DNA of 64,000 nt from an uncultured Alphaproteobacteria bacterium (GTDB lineage Bacteria > Pseudomonadota > Alphaproteobacteria > Rhodobacterales > Rhodobacteraceae). Positions 7,680-15,994 of this stretch are shown here, one piece after another. A program made the translations under genes and the position numbers. The stretch covers positions 1 through 64,000 of the forward strand of contig CACBAO010000006.1 in the NCBI GenBank assembly GCA_902537235.1, given 5' to 3'. Positions within the stretch are counted from its first letter, which is position 1; each line of letters starts with the position of its first letter. The notes under the pieces were generated by a model, which saw only the letters and a list, made by a program, of their open reading frames with translations, was not told the DNA's origin and searched no databases.

Positions 7680-9994
7680 TCATTATGCACCGCAGCTAAA
7701 ATTTTTGAAGGTGTTGCGGGAGCATTTAATAAATCTGCATTTGATGTTTCGCTAGCCATTGAGACGGCATTTTTCAAAGCCAAAAAGTGAGAAATGGATA
7801 GTAATAGAGGGGGCTCACCGACAGCTTTAGATCTAAATATTGTCTTCTCTTCATTGGGAGTATTCTCTAATAGCTTAATATTAAATTCAGGTGGTACATC
7901 TCGGCTTCCAGGTATTTTATACGTTGAGGGGCCAAGAGTTAAAAGTTTGCCTTCTGGATTAAAATATAGTTCTTCACAAGTTAGCCATCCTATACCCTGG
8001 ATGAAACCTCCTTCTATCTGCCCTCTATCAATTAGGGGGTTGAGAGAGCTCCCACAGTCTTGAATGATGTCTGCCCTAAGTATTCGACTTTCTCCTGTAT
8101 CAATATCTATAATTGCTTCCGATACTGCCGCTCCCCACGTGAAATAAAAATAGGGGCTTCCCTTAAATTTTTCCTGATCCCATGAGATTTTTGGTGTTTT
8201 ATAAAAGCCCGTTGATGAAAGAGATATTCTGTTTTCCCAGCAGGAAAATGCTAATTCCTTAAAGGTCATGCTTTTATTTCCGCTCAGTATCAGACCGTTC
8301 TTAAATTCAATAGAAGAGGGTGGCTTTTTAAAAACTTTGCTCGCGTGTTTAAGCATTCTTTGTTTGATAACAGTAGCTGCTTTCCACGCAGCCATACCAT
8401 TAATATCGGAGCCAGACGATGCAGCTGTAGCTGAGGTGTTTGGGACCTCATCGGTATTCGTTCCAGAAATATGTACATAGTCTAAAGGAATGTTGAAACA
8501 TTCTGAGACGACCTGAGCAACTTTGGTAAATAGGCCTTGTCCCATCTCTGTTCCGCCATGATTTAGTCTCACCGAACCATCTGTGTATACATGGACTAAT
8601 GCTCCTGCTTGATTTAAGGATACCTTATTAAAAGATATCCCAAACTTGGCAGGCATGAAGGCAATTCCTTTTCTGTAAGGCTGATTTTTATTAATTTGCG
8701 ACGTGTTAAACCTTTCTACAAGAAGCTTTCTTTTTTCTAGACCTGCGAAAGTTTCCATCTCATCAATTATTTTTTCAATTTTAATATTTTTAACTATTTG
8801 CCCATAGGGTGTTTTAATTCCATTTTTAGCGGAATAATAATTTTCACGTCTAAGTGCATCTAAATCGATTCCGAGAAATCGAGAAACTCTTTCAAGAATA
8901 GTCTCAATTGCAAGCATTCCTTGAGGGCCACCAAAGCCTCTAAACGCTGTGTTAGATACGGTGTTTGTTTTACATATATAGCCTCTTGCGGTAAAATCTT
9001 TAAAAGAGTAACAGTTATCTAAATGGGTCAATGCCCTCGACATTACAGGAGCTGACAGATCGCAGACATTACCTGCATTGCTAAGCAATGTGATATCTAA
9101 TCCCTTAATCTTTCCTTTTTTATTAAAACCTACGGTGTATTTCACTTCAAAGTCATGACGTTTCCCGGATGATGCCATGTCATCTTTGCGATTAAGACGA
9201 AGCTTAACAGGCTTATCCAAAATGTATGCTCCTAGAGCTGCTATGGCGGCGTATATTGTTGACTGGCTTTCTTTACCTCCAAAGCCACCGCCAAGTCTCC
9301 TGACCTTACTAGAGATCTTGGCCGCTGGAATATTTAAAACGTTGGATACACCATGCTGGACTTCAGTTGGATGTTGTGTGCTTGACCAGATTGTGAACTC
9401 AGAGTTTTCATGCGGAATGGCAAGAGCAATATGTGTCTCCAAATAAAAGTGATCTTGACCTCCCATAGAAAATGAACCCATAAGTTTATGGGGTGCCTGC
9501 TTAATCTGTTCGTTTGCCTTACCTCTCTCAAAGTGAATTGGTTTTAAAAAGAAGTTTTTTTTCTTGAACGCTAAATCCAAGTCTAATATCGGTGTTTTAT
9601 CTTTTTTATAGACAATCTTCACTTCATTTACGGCTGCCCTTGCTCTCTCCATTGATGAAGCAACAATGAGCCCGATAGGTTGGCCTACATAAGTCACCTC
9701 TTTTTCTGCAAAGATTGGCTCATCTACAAAAATAGGCGCTATATCATTCCTACCAGGTATGTCTTTTGCTGTAATAACTGTAATGCTTGGATCAAATTTT
9801 TTTGCTTTTTCGGTCTCAATAGAAGTTATCATACCAGATGGTATTTCTGAGAGAATAAGAGCTCCATGCAAAGTATTTTCTGACAATGGAATATCGTCTA
9901 TGTACTCGGCTCTTCCCGTAAGTTGTCTGAAAGACGAATCTTGGTAGTGAGACTTTCCAACTGAAATATTATTTTTGTTATCTAACGCCATCAA
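7667..9994 (-). CDS. xdhB: Xanthine dehydrogenase, molybdopterin-binding subunit
   Basis: Large catalytic subunit that oxidises hypoxanthine/xanthine to urate at a molybdenum cofactor. It is 775 aa, full length for XdhB. It has the N-terminal a/b hammerhead domain (SVGKSHYQDSSFRQLTGRAEYIDDI) and cofactor-binding motifs GGGFGGKESQ, AFRGFGGPQGM and GTEMGQGLFTKVAQV. The catalytic glutamate motif KAVGEPPLLL is near the C-terminus. It overlaps the xdhA stop by four bases (ATGA), so the two subunits are translationally coupled. No xdhC chaperone gene is in the window. Confidence 0.96.
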   Translation of the reverse strand: MMALDNKNNISVGKSHYQDSSFRQLTGRAEYIDDIPLSENTLHGALILSEIPSGMITSIETEKAKKFDPSITVITAKDIPGRNDIAPIFVDEPIFAEKEVTYVGQPIGLIVASSMERARAAVNEVKIVYKKDKTPILDLDLAFKKKNFFLKPIHFERGKANEQIKQAPHKLMGSFSMGGQDHFYLETHIALAIPHENSEFTIWSSTQHPTEVQHGVSNVLNIPAAKISSKVRRLGGGFGGKESQSTIYAAIAALGAYILDKPVKLRLNRKDDMASSGKRHDFEVKYTVGFNKKGKIKGLDITLLSNAGNVCDLSAPVMSRALTHLDNCYSFKDFTARGYICKTNTVSNTAFRGFGGPQGMLAIETILERVSRFLGIDLDALRRENYYSAKNGIKTPYGQIVKNIKIEKIIDEMETFAGLEKRKLLVERFNTSQINKNQPYRKGIAFMPAKFGISFNKVSLNQAGALVHVYTDGSVRLNHGGTEMGQGLFTKVAQVVSECFNIPLDYVHISGTNTDEVPNTSATAASSGSDINGMAAWKAATVIKQRMLKHASKVFKKPPSSIEFKNGLILSGNKSMTFKELAFSCWENRISLSSTGFYKTPKISWDQEKFKGSPYFYFTWGAAVSEAIIDIDTGESRILRADIIQDCGSSLNPLIDRGQIEGGFIQGIGWLTCEELYFNPEGKLLTLGPSTYKIPGSRDVPPEFNIKLLENTPNEEKTIFRSKAVGEPPLLLSISHFLALKNAVSMASETSNADLLNAPATPSKILAAVHNDHSM

Positions 9995-11409
9995 ATACTC
10001 ATTATCGAATGTTGTTTCTCACCACTTATGGCGGATCTTTGCATTTTTTTTATCAATCCAACCATTGCAGCCGATCGATATTTTGCTGTCCCTCTAAGAT
10101 CACTTATTGGAGAAATATCATGACTTAAAGCAGTTATTAGAGAGTTTTCGTTAAAGCGTAGATTACTATCCTTTAATAATTTACCCGTTTTATCTAATAA
10201 CAAAGGCGTGGGTCCTACGCCCCCAGCAGATAAAATAATATTCTCTATAGTGTAGTTTTTATCCATCTTAAATTTGGCTGCCAGCGATAAAGTTGATATA
10301 TCTTGATCATACCTTTTTGATAGCTTCCAAGAAAAAATTGAATCTTCCTTTTTTGTTTTTGGTACCTTAACCTTGTAAATAAGCTCATTGCGTTTCAGAG
10401 CGTTCTTTCTATATCCCTTAAAAAAATCTTTAATCGGAATAGTTCTTTCTCCTTTTGGACCGAGTAGAGACAATTCAGCCTCCAATACGAAAAATAGGGG
10501 AGCTAGGTCACCAATAGGGCTCGATGTCCCAAGATTCCCTCCAACTGTTGCGGCTGTTCTAATCTGTGGAGAACCAAACCTAATAATTGTATCCAGAAAG
10601 GGGGAGAAAAATTCACGGCATAACTCTTCGAATTTAGACAGTGTAACACAAGCTCCTATTTCAAATGATGAAGTCCTGGTCTTAATTGTAGACATTTCTT
10701 TAATATTATTCAGAAATAATATTTTCTGTTCTTTAAAATTGGAGGTTTCCGCTTCAAGGTTCCAGTCTGTACCTCCAGACAAAACAGTATAATTTTTTTC
10801 CTTTGATATAAATTCAATTAGTTCTTTTTTAGAGTCTGGGTAAATGTAAGTTGTCTTTCCAAAAATTGCGGTCTTTAATTTTGAGCCTTTACTATTTATA
10901 GGCATTGGAAACTTTATTTTTTCTTTGAGAGATTGGATCCCGTTCACTATTGGTCTATACCCTGTACAGCGACATAAGTTTCCAGATAGAGAGTCATGGA
11001 TAACGCTCTCAGAAGGGCTTTTATGTTTTTCTTTTAATGCAAGCGCTGCCATTACAAAGCCAGGTGTGCAAAACCCACATTGCGACGCCGCCTCGGAGTT
11101 TAGTGCTTGAATTAAAGGTTTAGCAGAGCATAATTTGCTAGCACCTTCAATTGTTACTATATTTTTATCAATTATTTGTCCCACCTTTAAAATACAAGAG
11201 TTTACTGGTGCTAAGGATCCTTTTCCATCAAAAATCAATACAGAGCATGCACCACAGTCTCCCTCTGAGCACCCCTCTTTTGTCCCAGTAAATTTACAAT
11301 TATGCCTTAAAAAATTTAGCAAGCTTATATTGCTGTCTATATTACGTGCGTAAACTTTCTTAAAATTTACATAAAAGCTAGGCTCTGATTGTTTATTTTG
11401 CTTTTCCAT
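9991..11409 (-). CDS. xdhA: Xanthine dehydrogenase, small (2Fe-2S and FAD) subunit
   Basis: Electron-transfer subunit that passes electrons from the molybdenum site to NAD+. It is 472 aa, matching the separate XdhA of bacteria. The N-terminal ferredoxin domain carries GTKEGCSEGDCGACSV and a later cysteine. The second 2Fe-2S domain carries QCGFCTPGF and GNLCRCTGYRPI. The FAD domain follows from about residue 190 with LSGGTDWNLEAE and ATVGGNLGTSSPIGD. It is first in the xdhAB operon and transcribed toward the urate operon, supplying its substrate. Confidence 0.96.
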   Translation of the reverse strand: MEKQNKQSEPSFYVNFKKVYARNIDSNISLLNFLRHNCKFTGTKEGCSEGDCGACSVLIFDGKGSLAPVNSCILKVGQIIDKNIVTIEGASKLCSAKPLIQALNSEAASQCGFCTPGFVMAALALKEKHKSPSESVIHDSLSGNLCRCTGYRPIVNGIQSLKEKIKFPMPINSKGSKLKTAIFGKTTYIYPDSKKELIEFISKEKNYTVLSGGTDWNLEAETSNFKEQKILFLNNIKEMSTIKTRTSSFEIGACVTLSKFEELCREFFSPFLDTIIRFGSPQIRTAATVGGNLGTSSPIGDLAPLFFVLEAELSLLGPKGERTIPIKDFFKGYRKNALKRNELIYKVKVPKTKKEDSIFSWKLSKRYDQDISTLSLAAKFKMDKNYTIENIILSAGGVGPTPLLLDKTGKLLKDSNLRFNENSLITALSHDISPISDLRGTAKYRSAAMVGLIKKMQRSAISGEKQHSIMSI

Positions 11410-11569
11410 TATAAATTATCCGGCTCTACTCGAAGTTTTTATCATACATCATTGTGAGACTTAAAAATATTGTAATTTTTCTGAATCTAAATATGAGTTA
11501 AATTTGGGCTTCATTTATTGTAAAATGACAACAAAGCAATTTTTTTATGGTCAAGGGAGTTTATAGGAA

Positions 11570-12055
11570 ATGCCTAGTTTTGATATTGTTAGTAAATTGG
11601 ATATGCAGGAAGTTGAGAATGCGATTTTTAATGCTAGTAAAGAGATCAACCAGCGATATGATTTTAAAGGTTCGAAGACCGATATTGAGAGAAATCAGAA
11701 CTTGTTAACTGTAGAAACAGAAGATGACTTGAAAGCAAAGCAAGTTAACGAACTTTTAATAGGCCATTTTGTTAAAAGAGGTATAGACCCCAAAGCCCTA
11801 AAAGTTAAATCAACGGAAAGCGCTTCAGGTAATCGAGTAAGGCAAAACTATGATTTGCTGGAGGGGATTGAACAAGACACATCAAAGAAAATTATTTCTT
11901 CTGTCAAGCAGAGTAAGTTAAAAGTGCAGGTAAAAATACAAGGTAATGAGCTTAGGGTTTCAGGGCAAAAGAAAGATAGTCTTCAGGAAGTTATTTCGTT
12001 AGCAAAAAAGCTCGATTTACCTCTTCCTTTACAATTTATAAATTTTAGAGATTAG
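11570..12055 (+). CDS. YajQ family cyclic-di-GMP-binding protein
   Basis: Small cytoplasmic protein of the YajQ/UPF0234 family. Some characterised members bind cyclic di-GMP and affect transcription, but the role of this one is unknown. It is 161 aa, the usual length. Typical motifs: N-terminal MPSFDIVSKLDMQEVENA, then INQRYDFKGSKTDIE, with a C-terminal LPLPLQFINFRD. It has an upstream gap of 160 bases facing xdhA, so it probably has its own promoter there. Its last four bases overlap the stop of the convergent carboxypeptidase gene. Confidence 0.95.
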   Translation: MPSFDIVSKLDMQEVENAIFNASKEINQRYDFKGSKTDIERNQNLLTVETEDDLKAKQVNELLIGHFVKRGIDPKALKVKSTESASGNRVRQNYDLLEGIEQDTSKKIISSVKQSKLKVQVKIQGNELRVSGQKKDSLQEVISLAKKLDLPLPLQFINFRD

Positions 12056-13524
12056 ACCTCGTATAGATCGGAAAACTTTTCATCTAAATAATTCAAAAAG
12101 GGCTCAGGCGTAAAAGCCTTTCCTGTAGCTTTTTTGATCAGGTCAGCAGGTTCGTATAGGCTTCCATGCTGATGTATGTTCTCTGCTAACCAAGTGGTTG
12201 CTAATGACACATCACCTTTCTCAAATCCGTCTGCAAGATCAGGAATATCTTTTTGCATCTTTTCAAATAAACAACCGGCATTTAAGTTACCTAAAGTGTA
12301 GGTTGGAAAATACCCAAATGCACCGATTGACCAATGAACGTCCTGGAGAATTCCATCAGAGGCTTTTCCAACGTTACGGTCAAAATATTCCTTGAATTTT
12401 GCATTCCAGGCCTCAGGCAAATCCGGAACTTCCAAATTTTTTCCAATTACCTCTAATTCGAGCTCAAAGCGAAGCATTATATGTAGATTGTAGTGAACTT
12501 CGTCTGCTTCAGTTCTAATAAAACCGGTTTCAACCTTATTAACCAAACGGTAGAATTCTTCCTCATCTCTAATGCCAAATTCTCCAAAATAGCTTTTCAT
12601 TTTTTTAAACAGCCACCTAGTAAATTGCCTAGATCTTCCAATTTGGTTCTCAAATATCCTAGACTGACTTTCGTGAATGCCTAAAGATACGCCAGAACCG
12701 AGAGGCGAGTGTAAAAATTCTGAAGACACGTTTTGTTCATAGCAAGCGTGTCCCACTTCGTGAATAGTACTGTATAAACAGTTAAATGGGTCCTTATTAT
12801 CGACGCGGGTAGTAATTCGTACATCATCCCCACCACCTGAACAAAAAGGATGCGCTACAATATCAATTCTTCCTCTATCAAAGTCATAGAAGAATGTCTC
12901 TGCTATTTCATGGGCGAGTTTTAATTGTTTTTCAGTATTAAAGTCGCCTTCTAATTCGGGTTTGGAAAGTTTTGCTTCACTTATTCTCTGCCGCAAATCT
13001 AAAAGTCTTGGCTTCAATTGTTCAAAAATACTGGAGGTCTCTTTTTTTGTCATTCCAAATTCGTAATCATTTATTAACCCATCGTATAAATCTCCACTAG
13101 GAGATAGAAGGGATGCCTCTTCTCTCTTTAAATCAATTACCTTCTTTAAGTGAGGTGAAAACTCAGAAAAATCGTTATTTTGTCTAGCTTTTTGCCAGGC
13201 CATTTGAGCTAAGGATGTGGTTGCAGCCAAATCCGATGCGAGTTTGCTTGGTATAGCTTCTGCTCTGTCAAAGGCTCTCTTTATTAGTGTATAAGCTCTT
13301 TCTTGAAAAGGTGTTTTAGGTTTGGCTTGTTCCAATAACTTTCTGACTATTGAATTTTTTTTTCTATCGTGAATAACTTCTTCAAGTGCACCCATCTCCA
13401 TGGCTCGAGAATTTCCACTCTTAGATGGCATCATTGTCTCCTGATCCCAAGCATTTCTACCCGCTACGGATTGGAGTAAACCAGTCGTTCTATTATAATT
13501 GATCAGCTGATCTATGGCTTCCAT
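12052..13524 (-). CDS. Carboxypeptidase M32 (Taq carboxypeptidase family)
   Basis: Cytoplasmic metallo-carboxypeptidase that trims C-terminal residues from peptides. It is 490 aa, standard for family M32. All family motifs are present: HPF (about residue 225), DVRITTR, the zinc-binding HEVGH at 255-259, the HESQSR segment with the third ligand region, GFIRTEADEVHYNLHI, and DVHWSIGAFGYFPTYTLGN. N-terminal NAWDQETMMPSKSG is also characteristic. It is probably monocistronic, with a 45-base gap to the MAPEG gene upstream. Confidence 0.95.
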   Translation of the reverse strand: MEAIDQLINYNRTTGLLQSVAGRNAWDQETMMPSKSGNSRAMEMGALEEVIHDRKKNSIVRKLLEQAKPKTPFQERAYTLIKRAFDRAEAIPSKLASDLAATTSLAQMAWQKARQNNDFSEFSPHLKKVIDLKREEASLLSPSGDLYDGLINDYEFGMTKKETSSIFEQLKPRLLDLRQRISEAKLSKPELEGDFNTEKQLKLAHEIAETFFYDFDRGRIDIVAHPFCSGGGDDVRITTRVDNKDPFNCLYSTIHEVGHACYEQNVSSEFLHSPLGSGVSLGIHESQSRIFENQIGRSRQFTRWLFKKMKSYFGEFGIRDEEEFYRLVNKVETGFIRTEADEVHYNLHIMLRFELELEVIGKNLEVPDLPEAWNAKFKEYFDRNVGKASDGILQDVHWSIGAFGYFPTYTLGNLNAGCLFEKMQKDIPDLADGFEKGDVSLATTWLAENIHQHGSLYEPADLIKKATGKAFTPEPFLNYLDEKFSDLYEV

Positions 13525-13569
13525 AAAGCTCTCTATTTTCTATTAAAATTGTTGTCTATTTCCAAAAAG

Positions 13570-13962
13570 TTAGCTGATCGACATTGCTGACCAATACAAA
13601 TAGAGGATGCTTAATAAACTCGCAACCCAACCTGCAGATCTTAATCCAATAATATTAAATCCGTATGCGATTACATAAACGATACGTGCCCAAAAGAAAA
13701 CTTGAACAGCCAGATTAGTATTTGCACTGCTGGTTTCGGTCATTGCAAGTGCAAGGATTGCTGGACCTATCATCGCGAATGCTGTCACACAATTTAGAAT
13801 AGCACGCTCTAATCGTCCGGTCATACCTGAAAAATTTACGCCTTCTCGACTACTAAACACGGGCATAATTCCAACGTTTGCCAAGCTGGTGAGCTGTTGG
13901 ACAAGGGTAGTTGCTATGATTAGAAGTCCGTAGAGACAGATATAGTACAGTTCAACGCTCAT
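13570..13962 (-). CDS. MAPEG family membrane protein
   Basis: Small integral membrane protein with about four helices, 130 aa. It is similar to the MAPEG family (microsomal glutathione S-transferase-like proteins found widely in Proteobacteria). Family-like features are SREGVNFSGMTGRLERAILNCVTAFAMIGPAILAL in the second helix region and FFWARIVYVIAYGFNIIGLRSAGWVAS near the end. The start has GAGGT six bases upstream. Enzymatic activity is not shown for most bacterial members. Confidence 0.85.
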   Translation of the reverse strand: MSVELYYICLYGLLIIATTLVQQLTSLANVGIMPVFSSREGVNFSGMTGRLERAILNCVTAFAMIGPAILALAMTETSSANTNLAVQVFFWARIVYVIAYGFNIIGLRSAGWVASLLSILYLYWSAMSIS

Positions 13963-14041
13963 TTTTCATACCTCGTATTTTTTATATTACTTACTCCAAA
14001 ATAGTTTATTATGAAACTGTTTCAACTACAAAAGATGCACG

Positions 14042-14647
14042 ATGGATGAAATTCAATTAAGAAATCTTTATGGTCCTGCTACTGAGAAAGCATCTGCGAA
14101 GATAATGAAAAGCTTGGATCCACATAGTGTCAGTTTCATAAATGCATCAAATTTTCTGGTCATGGGGACTTTTGACGGTGAAGATATTGATCTCTCACCC
14201 AAGGGTGATCCAAAAGGTTTTGTTAAAGTGATATCTGATGATCGCATCGAAATAGCCGACAGACCTGGAAACAATAGGATTGACGGGCTTCTAAATATTT
14301 CTAAAAACGCAACTGTATCGCTTATATTTTTCATTCCAAAGGTGACAGAAACACTTAGAGTTCAAGGGAAAGCTACGATATCAAATGACCCAAAAGTTCT
14401 TGAAAAACATAAATTAAAATCTAATTTGCCAAAGACAGTTACAGTTATTAAACCAACAAAAGTATTTCTGCATTGCGGCAAAGCACTACTTCGATCAAGT
14501 CTATGGAAGCCTGAAAGCTGGCCTGATACAAGACCCATACCCACGCTTTATGAAATGATTGAAGATCAGACAGGATTAAATTGTGAAATAAAAAAAGAAA
14601 ACGACATTATAGAAATGTATGAACGTGAACTTTACGAAAATAAATAA
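14042..14647 (+). CDS. Pyridoxamine 5'-phosphate oxidase-like flavoprotein (MSMEG_1061 group)
   Basis: Predicted FMN- or F420-type PPOX split-barrel protein, 201 aa. The central block is typical of the MSMEG_1061-type subgroup: DIDLSPKGDPKGFVKV, then IEIADRPGNNRIDGLLNI and a core strand ATVSLIFFIP. The C-terminal KVFLHCGKALLRSSLWKPESW is also characteristic. The substrate is unknown. A 52-codon ORF begins at the last base of its stop codon (TAATG). Confidence 0.85.
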   Translation: MDEIQLRNLYGPATEKASAKIMKSLDPHSVSFINASNFLVMGTFDGEDIDLSPKGDPKGFVKVISDDRIEIADRPGNNRIDGLLNISKNATVSLIFFIPKVTETLRVQGKATISNDPKVLEKHKLKSNLPKTVTVIKPTKVFLHCGKALLRSSLWKPESWPDTRPIPTLYEMIEDQTGLNCEIKKENDIIEMYERELYENK

Positions 14648-14805
14648 TGAATGCAACTTTTATGAATTATTTTATAAAAACAAAATGTGGACTAGAAAAG
14701 TACGATTTGCTCAAATCACGAAAAGGCATCTACGCAAAAATTAGATTTTATTGGTTCGTCCTCTTCGCATCAATAAGAGACTTAGGCCACAAAAAAAGGA
14801 TTTAA
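14647..14805 (+). CDS. Small ORF coupled to the PPOX gene, unknown function
   Basis: A 52-codon frame, below the cutoff of the ORF track. Its ATG shares a base with the stop codon of the PPOX gene (TAATG), a classic coupling arrangement also used by annotated genes here. The product is basic, with lysine-rich ends and a short hydrophobic stretch (YWFVLFASI). I recognise no family. It could be a chance frame; the evidence is its position and its ability to fill the gap up to the convergent gene at 14812. Confidence 0.35.
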   Translation: MNATFMNYFIKTKCGLEKYDLLKSRKGIYAKIRFYWFVLFASIRDLGHKKRI

Positions 14806-14811
14806 AAAAAC

Positions 14812-15450
14812 TTAAGTTAAAGCTGAGTAATCTCCCGTAACCTTTGCACTAATAAGAGCTAATTTTTCACTTCCCCAATATATTTCTTCTTCAAAGACAA
14901 AGGTTGGCACCCCAAATATTCCCATAGATAGCGCGGTATCCATTAAAGAGGTCACACAGTTTTGATTGTTGCTCTTCCAAGATATGAAATCAGTGCTATC
15001 AAGTTGAAATTTGTCGATTAAATTTAAAAGCACCTTTTCATTTTCTATGTCTAGCTCTCTCTTCCAAAACAATTGAAAAGACTCGCGCAAAAAAGGCAAC
15101 AAAGTTTTTCCCGATTTTTCTTTGACCCATAAATGAGCCATAGAAAATAATGAGCTATCCCAAATTTTTTGAGTACCTAAAATTGTTTTCCCTTGTAGAT
15201 TAGCCATCCTTCTGCAATCCATGTAGGAATATTTAACTCTGCGCCACTGATGTGCTGTTCTATTTGAAGAGATTATCTTCCCTTGGTTATTGACCGTTGC
15301 GCTTCCTAAATAGTCAGCAATATCCAGAGTGTATGGCAATATATTCCACTGTAATCCCAGTTGATCAAACATTTTAATTGCAGGGTCTAACGCCAAGTAA
15401 GCGTAGGGACTTTTTATGTCGATGTAAAAGTCAATTGAATTATCAGACAT
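14812..15450 (-). CDS. DsbA-like 2-hydroxychromene-2-carboxylate isomerase family protein
   Basis: Thioredoxin-fold protein of the HCCA isomerase/kappa-class GST group, 212 aa. The N-terminus IDFYIDIKSPYAYLALDPA is the conserved first strand and active-site serine region of the family. Further markers are WRRVKYSYMDCRRMANLQG and the C-terminal GIFGVPTFVFEEEIYWGSEKL. Members act on aromatic catabolism intermediates or as glutathione-dependent enzymes. No naphthalene-type pathway is nearby, so the true substrate is unknown. Confidence 0.85.
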   Translation of the reverse strand: MSDNSIDFYIDIKSPYAYLALDPAIKMFDQLGLQWNILPYTLDIADYLGSATVNNQGKIISSNRTAHQWRRVKYSYMDCRRMANLQGKTILGTQKIWDSSLFSMAHLWVKEKSGKTLLPFLRESFQLFWKRELDIENEKVLLNLIDKFQLDSTDFISWKSNNQNCVTSLMDTALSMGIFGVPTFVFEEEIYWGSEKLALISAKVTGDYSALT

Positions 15451-15514
15451 AAGTAACTCAACCTAAATGACTTTTAAGTGACACCATTTTGATTGATTAA
15501 AAGCTAAAATTCGC

Positions 15515-15880
15515 TCAATCGGTCTTAGCGTATGTTTGTGCTGCGGTTGAGTTAAACTCGAACGCTACTACTTCTTCGTCACCTACTACCCAACCATTGT
15601 GACCAGGTTCAATGACATAAACTTCACCGGGCCCAAAAACCTGTTCTGTACCGTCATTATGCTTGGCAGCCATTTGACCAGAAATCACTGTTCCAACGTG
15701 TTTTGCTTGACAGCTTTCTCCTCCAACCATTGGTTTGACACATGTTTCCCAACTCCAGCCTGGCTGAAGAACGAGCTTTGCAGCTGCTATTCCCCCTAGA
15801 TCACAGACAGATACCTTTGCCTTGTCAGGTGCTCTCACTTCATCCGGAGTATCAAATGATTTTTTCATTACTGTACTCAT
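15515..15880 (-). CDS. Cupin domain protein
   Basis: Single cupin barrel of 121 aa. Cupin motif 1 is around PGWSWETCVKPMVGGESCQAKHVG and motif 2 around FGPGEVYVIEPGHNGWVVGDE. The first motif is poor in the usual HxH metal ligands, so metal binding is uncertain. The start follows a clear AAGGAG site. It is divergent from alkB across 114 bases. No function can be named. Confidence 0.8.
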   Translation of the reverse strand: MSTVMKKSFDTPDEVRAPDKAKVSVCDLGGIAAAKLVLQPGWSWETCVKPMVGGESCQAKHVGTVISGQMAAKHNDGTEQVFGPGEVYVIEPGHNGWVVGDEEVVAFEFNSTAAQTYAKTD

Positions 15881-15951
15881 CTTTGCTCCTTTTTTAGTTC
15901 AAATGTAAAACTAATAGAAATTATTTTAAAATTAAAGTATAACTATGATCC

Positions 15952-15979
15952 TTGAAATTAACCAAATACTTTTTATCTC
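15952..15979 (+). promoter_or_regulatory. Possible sigma-70-type promoter for alkB
   Basis: TTGAAA is followed, after 16 bases, by TATCTC, 15 bases before the alkB start codon. The -35 match is good and the -10 match is weak. If real, the leader would be very short. Confidence 0.28.
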
Positions 15980-15994
15980 TATGATGGTGGATAA

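Noticed and set aside
10388-10792. Plus-strand ORF of 134 aa inside xdhA
   Set aside because: Shadow frame opposite a well-supported FAD domain.
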